Shown: piece by piece, positions 25,958-34,627 of the stretch
How the letters are laid out: every line of letters begins with the position of its first letter
Numbering within the stretch: position 1 is the stretch's first letter
NCBI GenBank assembly: GCA_963795335.1
Contig: CAWCHI010000018.1
Span: 1 to 64,000 of the forward strand
Reading direction: 5' to 3'
Source: Trebonia sp963795335
GTDB lineage: Bacteria > Actinomycetota > Actinomycetes > Streptosporangiales > Streptosporangiaceae
Length of the DNA stretch: 64,000 nucleotides
The notes under the pieces: model-generated
What the model saw: only the letters and a program-made list of their open reading frames with translations
The model's database searches: none
What the model was told of the DNA's origin: nothing
Translations under genes and position numbers: made by a program

Positions 25958-26162
25958 GGGTCCTCCACAGGTGTTGAGCTGGCCCTCAGGGAATGCGATG
26001 ATATCGGACCGGCCAGCAGGGCATATAACTACTGGTGCGTGAACTAATGTGCGTCAAGCCCACGCGGCAAGCGCCCAAGAAGCGTATAACCACGGGGCGT
26101 CCAGCCTGGTCAGGCCGGCGATGGCGATCCCATCGGGCGGCCACGACGAGAAGGAGTGGCAC

Positions 26163-27236
26163 GTGACTGCCGAACTCATCCAGCTGCTCACCCCCGAGGG
26201 GGAGCGCGTCGACCATCCGGATTACCGCGTCGACGACGTGGACCTCAAGGGCATGTACCGCGACATGGCGCTCGTGCGCCGGATCGACACCGAGGCGGTC
26301 GCCCTGCAACGCCAGGGCGAGCTCGCCCTGTGGGCCCCGCTGCTGGGCCAGGAAGCCGCCCAGATCGGCTCCGCCCGCGCCCTGAGCGGCCGGGACATGG
26401 CCTTCCCGTCCTACCGCGAGCACGGCGTCGCCTGGTGCCGCGGCCTCGACATCCTGCGGGTCTTCGAGCTCTTCCGCGGCGTCACCAACGGGGCGTGGGA
26501 CCCCGAGGAGCACAAGTTCCACCTGTACACGGTCGTCATCGGCGACCAGACGCTGCACGCCACCGGCTACGCGATGGGCATCCAGCGGGACGGCTCGGAT
26601 GACGAGGCCGCGATCGTCTACTTCGGTGACGGCGCGACCAGCCAGGGCGACGTCAGCGAGGCCTTCTCCTGGGCGTCGGTCTTCCACGCCCCGGTCGTCT
26701 TCTTCTGCCAGAACAACCAGTTCGCGATCTCCGCCCCGCCCGAGCGGCAGAGCCGGGTCCCGATCTACCAGCGGGCGGGCGGCTTCGGCTTCCCCGGGGT
26801 CCAGGTCGACGGCAACGACGTCCTCGCCTGCTACGCGGTGACCCGGCAGGCGATGCGGGCCGCCCACGAGGGCCAGGGCCCCACGCTGATCGAGGCCTAC
26901 ACCTACCGCATGGGCGCGCACACCACCACCGACGACCCCACCCGGTACCGGCTGGCGAGCGAGGTCGAGACCTGGCGGCTGCGCGACCCGATCGAGCGGG
27001 TCCGCGCCTACCTGGCCCGGACCGGCCAGGCCGACAGCGCGTTCTTCGAGCAGGTGCAGGCGGAGGCGGACGAGCTCGCGGTCAAGCTGCGCGCGGCCGT
27101 GCTCGCCCTGCCCGACCCGCCGCCGCTGGCTCTGTTCGACAACGTGCTGGCCGACGGGAGCGCGATCCTCGACGCCGAGCGCGAGCAGTACGCCGCCTAC
27201 CTGGAAGGTTTCGAGGAGCAGGGAGCCACCCGATGA
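26163..27236 (+). CDS. 2-oxoacid dehydrogenase E1 component, alpha subunit
   Basis: GTG 26163 has AAGGAG ten bases upstream; an open frame 38 codons longer lacks a site. The 357-residue protein carries LALWAPLLGQEAAQIGSARAL, FPSYREHGVAW, and the thiamine-diphosphate motif GDGATSQGD...CQNNQFAIS. RMGAHTTTDDPTRYR is typical of branched-chain or pyruvate E1alpha. It forms an alpha2beta2 decarboxylase with the next gene (ATGA overlap). Pyruvate versus branched-chain 2-oxoacids cannot be separated from the sequence alone. Confidence 0.93.
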   Translation: MTAELIQLLTPEGERVDHPDYRVDDVDLKGMYRDMALVRRIDTEAVALQRQGELALWAPLLGQEAAQIGSARALSGRDMAFPSYREHGVAWCRGLDILRVFELFRGVTNGAWDPEEHKFHLYTVVIGDQTLHATGYAMGIQRDGSDDEAAIVYFGDGATSQGDVSEAFSWASVFHAPVVFFCQNNQFAISAPPERQSRVPIYQRAGGFGFPGVQVDGNDVLACYAVTRQAMRAAHEGQGPTLIEAYTYRMGAHTTTDDPTRYRLASEVETWRLRDPIERVRAYLARTGQADSAFFEQVQAEADELAVKLRAAVLALPDPPPLALFDNVLADGSAILDAEREQYAAYLEGFEEQGATR

Positions 27237-28216
27237 CCACCGTTACCCTGTCCCGCGCGATCAACGAAGGACTCCGCAAGGCCCTCGAGGCCGACTCCAA
27301 GGTCATGATCATGGGCGAGGATGTAGGCCGCCTGGGCGGCGTCTTCCGGGTCACCGACGGGCTGCAGAAGGACTTCGGCGAGCACCGGGTGGTGGACACC
27401 CCGCTGGCCGAGTCCGGCATCGTCGGCACCGCGATCGGGCTGGCGTTGCGCGGCTACCGGCCGGTGTGCGAGATCCAGTTCGACGGCTTCGTCTACCCGG
27501 CCATGGACCAGATCATCAGCCAGCTGGCCAAGATGCGCTACCGCTCGAAGGGCCTGGTGAGCCTGCCGATCGTGATCCGCATCCCGTTCGGCGGCGGCAT
27601 TGGGGCGGTCGAGCACCACAGCGAGTCCCCCGAGGCCTACTTCGCCCATACGGCCGGGCTGCGGGTCGTCGCCTGCGCCGACCCGGCCGACGCGTTCGCG
27701 ATGATCCAGCTCGCGATCGCCTCCGACGACCCGGTCATCTTCTTCGAGCCGAAGCGGCGCTACTGGGACAAGGGCGAGGTCGACCTGACGGCCCCGCTGG
27801 GGTCCGGCCTGCCGCTGAACCAGGCGCGCGTGGTGCAGCCGGGCGACGACCTCACCCTGCTCAGCTACGGGCCGCAGGTCCGCACCTGCCTCGAGGCCGC
27901 GATCGCGGCCCAGCAGGACGGCCGGTCGGTCGAGGTCATCGACCTGCGCTCGCTGTCGCCGCTGGACACCGAAACCGTCACCGCGTCGGTCGCCCGGACC
28001 GGCCGCTGCGTGGTCGTCCACGAGGCGCCGGTTTACGGAGGGCTCGGCGGGGAGATCGCCGCCCGGGTCACCGAGGCGTGCTTCTACCACCTGGAGGCGC
28101 CGGTGCTGCGCGTCGGCGGGTTCGCGACGCCCTACCCGGTCGCCCGGGCGGAGGACCATTACCTGCCCGACCTGGACCGGATCATGGACGCGGTCGACCG
28201 CGCCTTCAGCTTTTAA
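27233..28216 (+). CDS. 2-oxoacid dehydrogenase E1 component, beta subunit
   Basis: The 327-residue product has the transketolase-like pattern: INEGLRKALEADSKVMIMGEDVGRLGGVF, DTPLAESGIVGTAIGLALRG, EIQFDGFVYPAMDQI, PFGGGIGAVEHHSESPEAYF and C-terminal VIDLRSLSPLDTETV. The E-D-V-G segment orients thiamine diphosphate, and the C-terminal half mediates E2 binding. Its start overlaps the alpha gene by 4 bp, so the two are translationally coupled. Confidence 0.95.
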   Translation: MTTVTLSRAINEGLRKALEADSKVMIMGEDVGRLGGVFRVTDGLQKDFGEHRVVDTPLAESGIVGTAIGLALRGYRPVCEIQFDGFVYPAMDQIISQLAKMRYRSKGLVSLPIVIRIPFGGGIGAVEHHSESPEAYFAHTAGLRVVACADPADAFAMIQLAIASDDPVIFFEPKRRYWDKGEVDLTAPLGSGLPLNQARVVQPGDDLTLLSYGPQVRTCLEAAIAAQQDGRSVEVIDLRSLSPLDTETVTASVARTGRCVVVHEAPVYGGLGGEIAARVTEACFYHLEAPVLRVGGFATPYPVARAEDHYLPDLDRIMDAVDRAFSF

Positions 28217-28231
28217 CCCGAGGGGACCAGC

Positions 28232-29722
28232 ATGAACAAGGAGTTCAGGCTCCCCGACGTCGGGGAGGGCCTCACCGAGGCCGACATCGTCGCGTGGCAT
28301 GTGAAGCCGGGCGACACCGTCACCGTCAACCAGGTCATCGTCGACATCGAAACGGCCAAGGCGGTGGTCGAGCTGCCAAGCCCGTAGGCCGGCACGGTCA
28401 GCGCCCTGCTGGCCGAGGAGGGCCAGACGGTCGACGTCGGCACCCCGATCATCGCGGTCGAGGTGCCGTCGGCGGGCGGCGGTGAGGCGGGCAGCGGTGA
28501 GGCGGGCAGCGGTGAGGCGGGCGCGACGGCAGCGGACCAGCCCGCCGCGCCCCAGGAGAAGGAGGCCGCCCCGCCGGCCCCGCCGGCCCGGCAGCCGGTG
28601 CTGGTCGGCTACGGGGTCAAGCCCGGCTCGACCAGCCGCCGGGCGCGGAAGAAGGCGCCGACGCGGCCTGGGTCCTACCCGGCCACGCCATCCGCCCCGC
28701 CTGCCAGCGCCCCGCCGGTAAATGTCCCGGCGTTCCCGGCCGGGTTGAAGCTGCCGGCCGGGATCCCCGCGCCGGCGCCGGCCGGCCAGCCCGGTGCCCG
28801 CCCCCGCGCCCTGGCCAAGCCGCCGGTACGGCGCCTGGCCCGGGACCTCGGCGTCGACCTGGGTGCCCTCGCCGGGAGCGGACCGGAAGGCTCGGTCACC
28901 CGGGACGATGTCGAGCGCGCGGCCGGAGCGACCCGCTCCCGTTCGGTCGCCCCGGAGCAGGCGCGGGCGGCGGCACAGCCGGGCGCCCAGCTCGCGGGAG
29001 CCCAGCTCCCGGGAACCCAGCCGTCCGAGGAGCGGATCGCGGTCCGCGGGGTGCGCAAGCACACCGCCGCGGCCATGGTGGCGAGTGCGTTCACCGCGCC
29101 CCACGTGACCGAGTTCCTCCAGGTGGACGTCACCGAGACGATGGCGGCGGTGCGGCGGGCGCGGGAACTGCCGGAGTTCACCGGGGTCAAGGTGTCGCCG
29201 CTGCTGTTCGTGGCCAAGGCGCTGCTGGTCGCGGCGCGGCGGCACCCGCAGGTCAACGCCTCCTGGGACGAAGAGGCGCAGGAGATCGTGATCAAGCGGC
29301 CGGTCAACCTGGGGATCGCTGTCGCGGCCGAACGCGGGCTGCTGGTGCCGAACGTCAAGGCGGCCGACACGCTGCCGCTGGCCGACCTGGCGCGGGCGAT
29401 CGACGAGCTCGCGGCGACCGCCCGGGCGGGCAAGGCGACCCCGGCCGACCTGGCGGGCGGGACGATCTCGATCACCAACGTCGGCGTGTTCGGGGTTGAC
29501 GCCGGGACGCCCATCCTGATGCCCGGCGAGGCCGCCATCCTGGCCTTCGGCCAGGTCCGCGATATGCCGTGGGTAGTCGCGGGCGAGCTCGCAGTGCGCA
29601 AGGTGACGACGCTGTCGCTGTCCTTCGATCATCGGATGGTCGACGGACAGCTAGGCTCGGCGGTACTGCGGGACGTAGGCTCGATGCTGGAGGATCCGCT
29701 GCGGATGCTCACCTGGTCGTGA
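28232..29722 (+). CDS. 2-oxoacid dehydrogenase E2 acyltransferase, amber codon in lipoyl domain
   Basis: ATG 28232 follows GAGGGGACC. The lipoyl domain has the modified Lys in DIETAKAVVELPSP. The next codon, at 28385-28387, is TAG where family members have an aromatic residue (Tyr TAC or Phe). The frame then continues perfectly: AGTVSALLAEEGQTVDVGTPI, a linker with three GEAGS repeats (15-nt units), a peripheral-subunit-binding domain (VRRLARDLGVDLGALAGSGP) and the acetyltransferase domain ending in the catalytic FDHRMVDG. Either a base error, a nonsense mutation or readthrough; starting after the stop would lose the lipoyl lysine. Probably the last gene of the E1/E2 operon; no E3 follows. 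Confidence 0.9.
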
Positions 29723-29734
29723 TGGGAGTAGGGG

Positions 29735-30385
29735 ATGACGCTGCGTAAGTTCCGCGACGCGCTCATCGTGATGGGTGCGTTCCTGGGCGTGATCTGGTTG
29801 CTCCAGGTGGTCAACTGGTCCGACGGGTACCGGCTCGACACCGAGTTCGGCATCCTGCCGGAGCACCTGAGCAGGCTGCCGGAGATCTTCACGGCGCCGT
29901 TCCTGCACTTCTCGTGGCAGCACATCGAGGGCAACACGGTTCCGCTGTTCGTCCTCGGCGTGCTCGCCGCCTACCGCTCCATCGCCCGGTTCCTGCTGGC
30001 CTCGCTCATCATCGCGGTGACCAGCGGGCTGGCGGTGTGGCTGTTCCAGTCGAGCAACGAGCTCACGGTGGGCGCCTCCGGGCTGATCTTCGGCTACTTC
30101 GGCTACGTGCTCGTCCGCGGGTTCGTCGACCGGAGCCTGGTGGACATCGGCGTCGGCCTCGTGGCGGGCGCCCTGTACTGGACGATCCTGTCTGTCGCGA
30201 TCCCGGGCACGCCCGGCGTGAGCTGGATCGGGCACGTCGGCGGCCTGATCGGCGGCATACTCGCGGCCTGGCTCCTGCGTGAACGCTCGCAGGTGACGGC
30301 CGGACCGCCCCGGCGGCCGCTGCCCGCCCGTGACAAGTCGGTCGATGACATGCTGCGGGAACTGAAGCAGCAGCAGGGCCAGTAG
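29735..30385 (+). CDS. Rhomboid-family intramembrane serine protease
   Basis: The 216-residue protein has about six hydrophobic segments. The rhomboid features are the HFSWQHIEGNTVPLFVLGVL helix (HxxxxHxxxN pattern), the nucleophile in VGASGLIFGYFGY (GxSG) and the partner His in SWIGHVGGLIGG. It cleaves substrates within the membrane; the substrate is unknown. It starts 12 bp after the E2 stop, so it is probably cotranscribed, yet functionally separate. Confidence 0.92.
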   Translation: MTLRKFRDALIVMGAFLGVIWLLQVVNWSDGYRLDTEFGILPEHLSRLPEIFTAPFLHFSWQHIEGNTVPLFVLGVLAAYRSIARFLLASLIIAVTSGLAVWLFQSSNELTVGASGLIFGYFGYVLVRGFVDRSLVDIGVGLVAGALYWTILSVAIPGTPGVSWIGHVGGLIGGILAAWLLRERSQVTAGPPRRPLPARDKSVDDMLRELKQQQGQ

Positions 30386-30396
30386 CGTCAGCGAAG

Positions 30397-30440
30397 GCGG
30401 CCGGTCCCGCGGCGAGGGTGACTCGCGCGGGGCCGGCCGC
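30397..30440. terminator. Bidirectional hairpin terminator
   Basis: GCGGCCGGTCCCGCG and CGCGGGGCCGGCCGC are complementary apart from one mismatch, with a short loop. The hairpin lies between the convergent rhomboid and acyl-CoA dehydrogenase genes and can serve both. Confidence 0.8.
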
Positions 30441-30454
30441 TTCGCCTGTGGCGC

Positions 30455-32293
30455 CTAGAAGGCGCCCTCGGGCAGCTCCATCAGGTCGCCACTGGTCGAC
30501 TCGATGACCTTGCGGTCGCTTTCCAGCCGGGGCAGCACGGTAGCGGTGAAGAACCGCGCCGCGGCCAGCTTGCCGGCATAGAAGTCACGGTCGGCCGCAT
30601 GAAGCGTGTCGGCCGACTCCAGCGCGCGCCCGGCCACCTCGGCCTGGCGGCCGAGCAGCCAGGCGACGATCAGGTCGCCGAAGGCGAGCAGCAGCCTGAC
30701 CGACTGCTGGCCGACCTTGTAGACCTCGGCCGGCTGCTCCAGCGAGCCGAGCAGGAAGCCGGTCATCGCGGTCAGCATCGCCTCGACCTGGGTGACCCCG
30801 TCGGCGACGGCGGCCCGCTCGGCCTTGAGCCGCCCGTCGGCGTCGTCGGCCGCCGCGAATGCACTGACCTCGGCCAGCAGGGCCCGCACGGTCGCCCCCT
30901 GGTCGCGGACCACCTTGCGGAAGAAGAAGTCGAGCGACTGGATCGCGGTGGTGCCCTCGTAGAGGGAGTCGATCTTGGCGTCCCTGATGTACTGCTCCAG
31001 CGGGTAATCCTGCAGGAAGCCGGAGCCGCCGAGCGTCTGCAGGGACAGGGTCAGCATCTCGGACGCCCGCTCTGCGCCGAGCGCCTTGACGACCGGCAGC
31101 AGCAAGTCGCTGCGGGCCGCCGCGGCCTGGTCGTCCTCGCCGCGGGCAGCCGCGAGCTGCACCGCGTCCTGCTGGGCAGCGGTGTAGAGCACCAGCGCGC
31201 GCATGCCCTCGGTGTAGGCCTTCTGCAGCATCAGCATCCGGCGCACGTCCGGGTGGTGGATGATCGTCACCCGGGGAGAGGCCTTGTCGGTCTGCCGGGT
31301 GAGGTCGGGGCCCTGGACCCGGCTCTTGGCATACTCGAGCGCGTTCAGGTAGCCGGTGGACAGCGTCTCGATCGCCTTGAAGCCGACCAGCATCCGCGCG
31401 TGCTCGATGATCATGAACATCTGCCGGATGCCGTCGTGCACGCCGCCCACCAGGGTGCCGACCGCCGGCCGGGCCGGGTCGCCGCCGAAGGTCAGCTCGC
31501 ACGTGGTGGAGACCTTGAGGCCCATCTTGTGCTCGACGTTGGTGGCCCGTACCCCGTTCCGTTCGCCCAGCGTGCCGTCCGGGTGGACGTGGTACTTGGG
31601 CACCAGGAAGAGGGACAGTCCCTTGGTCCCGGCCGGTGCGCCCTCGGGCCGGGCCAGGACCAGGTGGAAGATGTTCTCGGTGAGGTCGTGCTCGCCCGAG
31701 GTGATGAACCGCTTCACGCCCTCGATGTGCCAGGTCCCGTCGGCCTGCTCGACCGCCCTGGTCCGGCCCGCGCCGACGTCGGAGCCGGCGTCCGGCTCGG
31801 TCAGCACCATTGTTGCGCCCCACTGGCGCTCGACCGCGAGGGCGGCGAACTGCTTCTGCTCGGGCGTGCCGAGCTCCCACAGCACCTTGGCGAACGTCGC
31901 CCCGCTGGTGTACATCCACAGGGCCGGGTTGGCGCCGAGGAGGAAGCTGGCGACCGCCCACTGCAGCGACCGCGGGGCCAGGGTGCCGCCGAGCTCGGGC
32001 GGCACCGACAGCCGCCACCACTCCGCGTCCGTCACCGCGCGGAAGGACCGCTTGAACGATTCCGGCATCGTCACCGTGCCGTCGGCCGGGTCGAAGACGG
32101 GCGGGTTGCGGTCGCCTTCGGCGAAGGACGCCGCGACCGGCCCGGTCGCGAGCTTGTTGACCTCGGCCAGCATGTCGCGCGCGGTTTGCTCGTCCACCTC
32201 GGCGAACGGGGCGGCGCCGAGGACCTCCTGACGGCGCAGCAGCTCGAACAGGTTGAACTCGATGTCCCGGAGATTGCTCTTGTAGTGGCTCAT
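30455..32293 (-). CDS. Acyl-CoA dehydrogenase, long form
   Basis: The 612-residue flavoprotein contains FAD-binding MVLTEPDAGSDVGAGRT, RFITSGEHD, GLSLFLVPKYHV, an ACAD C-terminal helical bundle with TLGGSGFLQDYPLEQYIRDAKI (FAD-contacting) and YEGTTAIQSLD at the active-site end. A C-terminal extension of ~130 residues (ACAD/DUF domain) is typical of long FadE-type enzymes. It probably oxidises medium- or long-chain acyl-CoA or acyl-CoA derivatives. It is transcribed alone from the region 32294-32350. Confidence 0.93.
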   Translation of the reverse strand: MSHYKSNLRDIEFNLFELLRRQEVLGAAPFAEVDEQTARDMLAEVNKLATGPVAASFAEGDRNPPVFDPADGTVTMPESFKRSFRAVTDAEWWRLSVPPELGGTLAPRSLQWAVASFLLGANPALWMYTSGATFAKVLWELGTPEQKQFAALAVERQWGATMVLTEPDAGSDVGAGRTRAVEQADGTWHIEGVKRFITSGEHDLTENIFHLVLARPEGAPAGTKGLSLFLVPKYHVHPDGTLGERNGVRATNVEHKMGLKVSTTCELTFGGDPARPAVGTLVGGVHDGIRQMFMIIEHARMLVGFKAIETLSTGYLNALEYAKSRVQGPDLTRQTDKASPRVTIIHHPDVRRMLMLQKAYTEGMRALVLYTAAQQDAVQLAAARGEDDQAAAARSDLLLPVVKALGAERASEMLTLSLQTLGGSGFLQDYPLEQYIRDAKIDSLYEGTTAIQSLDFFFRKVVRDQGATVRALLAEVSAFAAADDADGRLKAERAAVADGVTQVEAMLTAMTGFLLGSLEQPAEVYKVGQQSVRLLLAFGDLIVAWLLGRQAEVAGRALESADTLHAADRDFYAGKLAAARFFTATVLPRLESDRKVIESTSGDLMELPEGAF

Positions 32294-32589
32294 GTAACGC
32301 TCCGCGTGATCGGTGCCTGGTTACATGTTACTCGCTAGTAGCTAACCGCAACGTGGCCGGCCCTGCTTTTTTCCGCGATTTCACCCGGCTCCGGCGGGCG
32401 CATGCAAGGCTTGAGCGCGGCCTGACCGAGTCGGCACGGAGCGTGAGCATGATGCCTGTGACCCCGGCCTTCTTCATCTCTTTCCGCACTTTAGAGACCT
32501 CATCGGACAGCTTGCGGCTAGGCTTCCCACTCGTGACGGATGTTCGCGACCCCTCGGCAGGCTTCCCCACACGGCAGCTCAGCGACGGC

Positions 32590-33585
32590 ATGCCCGGGCA
32601 ACGGCCTGGACTGCTGCCGTCCGGCGGGCACGCCCGCGTTGACCAGCCCGTTCGCGGAGCCGAGTTCACGCCGCGGGGTCCGGAGTTCCCGGCCCGCGTG
32701 CCCGAGGCCTTTCCCACGCGCCAGCCCAGCTTCCGCCCTCCCCGGCGCACCGAGGGCGGCCGTCACCGCCGCGCGGTGCCCGCCAGCCTGCCGCAGAGCG
32801 CACCGGCGCTGGTGCTCGCCGTCCCCGGCCGGGACACTGACCTGACGGGCGGCCCGGTCGCCGAATTGACCACGGTGCTGCGGGTGGACAACCCGGCGGT
32901 CGAAGTGCGCGCCGCCCGGATCGACGGCGGCGGCTTCGACGACCCGACGGACCTGCGCGCGGTGCTGGCCGACGCGGCCGCCAGGCGGCCCGGCGGCGGG
33001 CCCTGCGCGGTGGCGATCCCGCTCATCGCGACGGTCAACCCGCCCGTCGTGCGCCGCCTCCGCGAGGCCGTCGCTGCCAGCGGCACCAACGCCGTCGTCA
33101 GCGGCTTCATCAACTCCAACGCGATGATCGCTGAGGTGCTGCACATCCGGCTGGCTGAGGCGGGGCTCGCCCGGGCCGACCGGGTCCGGCTGTTCAGCCT
33201 GGTCACCGCGGCCGACGGGGTGCTCATCGCGACCGTCGGCGGCCCCGACGCGGCCGCCGCGGCCAACGTCACCTCGGTGCTGCTGGCCGCGCGGCTCGCG
33301 CTCCCGGTCATCACCGCCGCCCTCGACGGGACGCCCTCACTGCTGGAGGCGGCGAGGCGGCTGAAGGAGATGGGCGTCAGCCGGCTGGCCATCGCCCCCT
33401 GCTTCATCGGGCCGGAGGCAACCCCGCGTGACCTGGAGGCGCTGGCGATCGGGGCCGAGTGCGCGGCGCCAATCGGGGCGCACAGCAACGTGGCCAAGCT
33501 CGCCGCGCAGACCTACGGCAAGGCGATCAGCCAGCTCGACCTGCGCCTCCCGGGCAGCCCGGAGGTCCGCGGGGCCCACGAGTAG
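32590..33585 (+). CDS. CbiX/sirohydrochlorin-chelatase-like protein without the usual metal histidine
   Basis: From about residue 60 of this start the protein resembles CbiX chelatase-type repeats: ALVLAVPGRDTDL, PCAVAIPLIATVNPPV, then a second repeat with RLAIAPCFIGPEATPRDLEALA and APIGAHSNVAKLAAQTYG. In true chelatases the first strand ends in an AHGS-type motif; here it reads VPGRD, so the metal-binding His is missing. The start is unclear. The frame is open from 32353; GTG 32776 also fits. Expressed alone, function unknown. Confidence 0.65.
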   Translation: MPGQRPGLLPSGGHARVDQPVRGAEFTPRGPEFPARVPEAFPTRQPSFRPPRRTEGGRHRRAVPASLPQSAPALVLAVPGRDTDLTGGPVAELTTVLRVDNPAVEVRAARIDGGGFDDPTDLRAVLADAAARRPGGGPCAVAIPLIATVNPPVVRRLREAVAASGTNAVVSGFINSNAMIAEVLHIRLAEAGLARADRVRLFSLVTAADGVLIATVGGPDAAAAANVTSVLLAARLALPVITAALDGTPSLLEAARRLKEMGVSRLAIAPCFIGPEATPRDLEALAIGAECAAPIGAHSNVAKLAAQTYGKAISQLDLRLPGSPEVRGAHE

Positions 33586-33711
33586 TTCGGCCGTTCTCCC
33601 CCCGGCTGGCTCGATCATCCCTTTTGCCCGGATAGGCTGCCGCCTAGCGCCGTTTGAGCAACCGTCTGACGACGCAACGGACACAGGCATGACAACGATC
33701 CTGGGGGCGAC

Positions 33712-34620
33712 ATGAGCGCTGTGACCAAAGCGATCGGTATCGGGCTGGCGACCGTGGCCGCCGCGGTCGGCCTCGCCCTCCCCGCAGCCGCGGTGACCCC
33801 GGGCAACGGCTTCGTCTACGGGACCGACAGCTGGCCGATGAACGTCGGCGGCAGCGGCCCGTACAAGATGCCGGCCATCGGCAGCAACTACGACGGCTAC
33901 ATCGGCATGGCGGGCAACTGGGCCCGGACCGAGGGCTGCAAGACCGGCAACATGCTCGCGTGGTCGCCGACCAACGCCAACCAGGCCAACGTGAACTACT
34001 CGAAGTACCACGCCGGGGTGGGCACCGGCGTTTACTGGTATATGGGCGGGCCCGGCGTCGACCCGCATTACAACGGCGGCACCCTCGAGGCCTACCGGTG
34101 GGGCGAGACCCAGGCCGACTGGGCGCTGGCCGCCATCAAGGGCCGGACCGTGCCTTACCAGGTGATGTGGGCCGACATCGAGACGCCGGAGATCGCCCCG
34201 GCCCCCGACAACGGCTGGAACAGCGTCTACACGTCGCCCTGCAGCGGCCATGTGAAGCAGGCCTACGTGCCCGCGGCGGTCGACCGGAGCGAGTTCAACG
34301 GTTTCGCGGCCTACATCACCGCGCACTCTAAGTTCAAGGTCGGGGTCTACTCGTCGGCCCCGGTCTGGACCTCGATCTTCGCCAACACCACGTACTCGAA
34401 GATCCCGAACACCTACGAGTGGACCTACCTGCCCGCCACCAGGAGCGTGTCGGCCGCGCCGACCGGCTGGTGCCTGAAGGGCGGCAAGACCTGCGCCCAG
34501 TTCTTCGGCGGGCAGACCTCGGCCAGCAAGTACGCCCTCGCCTGGCAGTGGTCGGGCGGCGGCGGCTACACCAACGGCTACGGCGACTTCGACCAGATCG
34601 ACATGGCCCGGCTGAAGTAG
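33712..34620 (+). CDS. Secreted glycoside-hydrolase-like (DUF1906-type) protein
   Basis: Residues 1-28 are a Sec signal peptide (KAIGIGLATVAAAVGLALPAAA). The mature ~275-residue protein is Trp/Tyr/Gly-rich. It starts NGFVYGTDSWP, then IGMAGNWARTEGCKTG, and carries PYQVMWADIETPEI, where an acidic pair at the end of a strand resembles the lysozyme-like TIM barrels of DUF1906/GH25 proteins. It ends in YALAWQWSGGGGYTNGYGDFDQIDM. Four Cys residues may form disulfides. Cell-wall or extracellular substrate, not determined. Confidence 0.7.
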   Translation: MSAVTKAIGIGLATVAAAVGLALPAAAVTPGNGFVYGTDSWPMNVGGSGPYKMPAIGSNYDGYIGMAGNWARTEGCKTGNMLAWSPTNANQANVNYSKYHAGVGTGVYWYMGGPGVDPHYNGGTLEAYRWGETQADWALAAIKGRTVPYQVMWADIETPEIAPAPDNGWNSVYTSPCSGHVKQAYVPAAVDRSEFNGFAAYITAHSKFKVGVYSSAPVWTSIFANTTYSKIPNTYEWTYLPATRSVSAAPTGWCLKGGKTCAQFFGGQTSASKYALAWQWSGGGGYTNGYGDFDQIDMARLK

Positions 34621-34627
34621 CCGGGGT

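Noticed and set aside
27197..29632. An 811-codon open frame on the minus strand over the E1/E2 genes.
   Set aside because: It is antisense to recognisable E1 and E2 domains, has low-complexity Arg/Gly/Asp composition and no family motif: a high-GC shadow frame.
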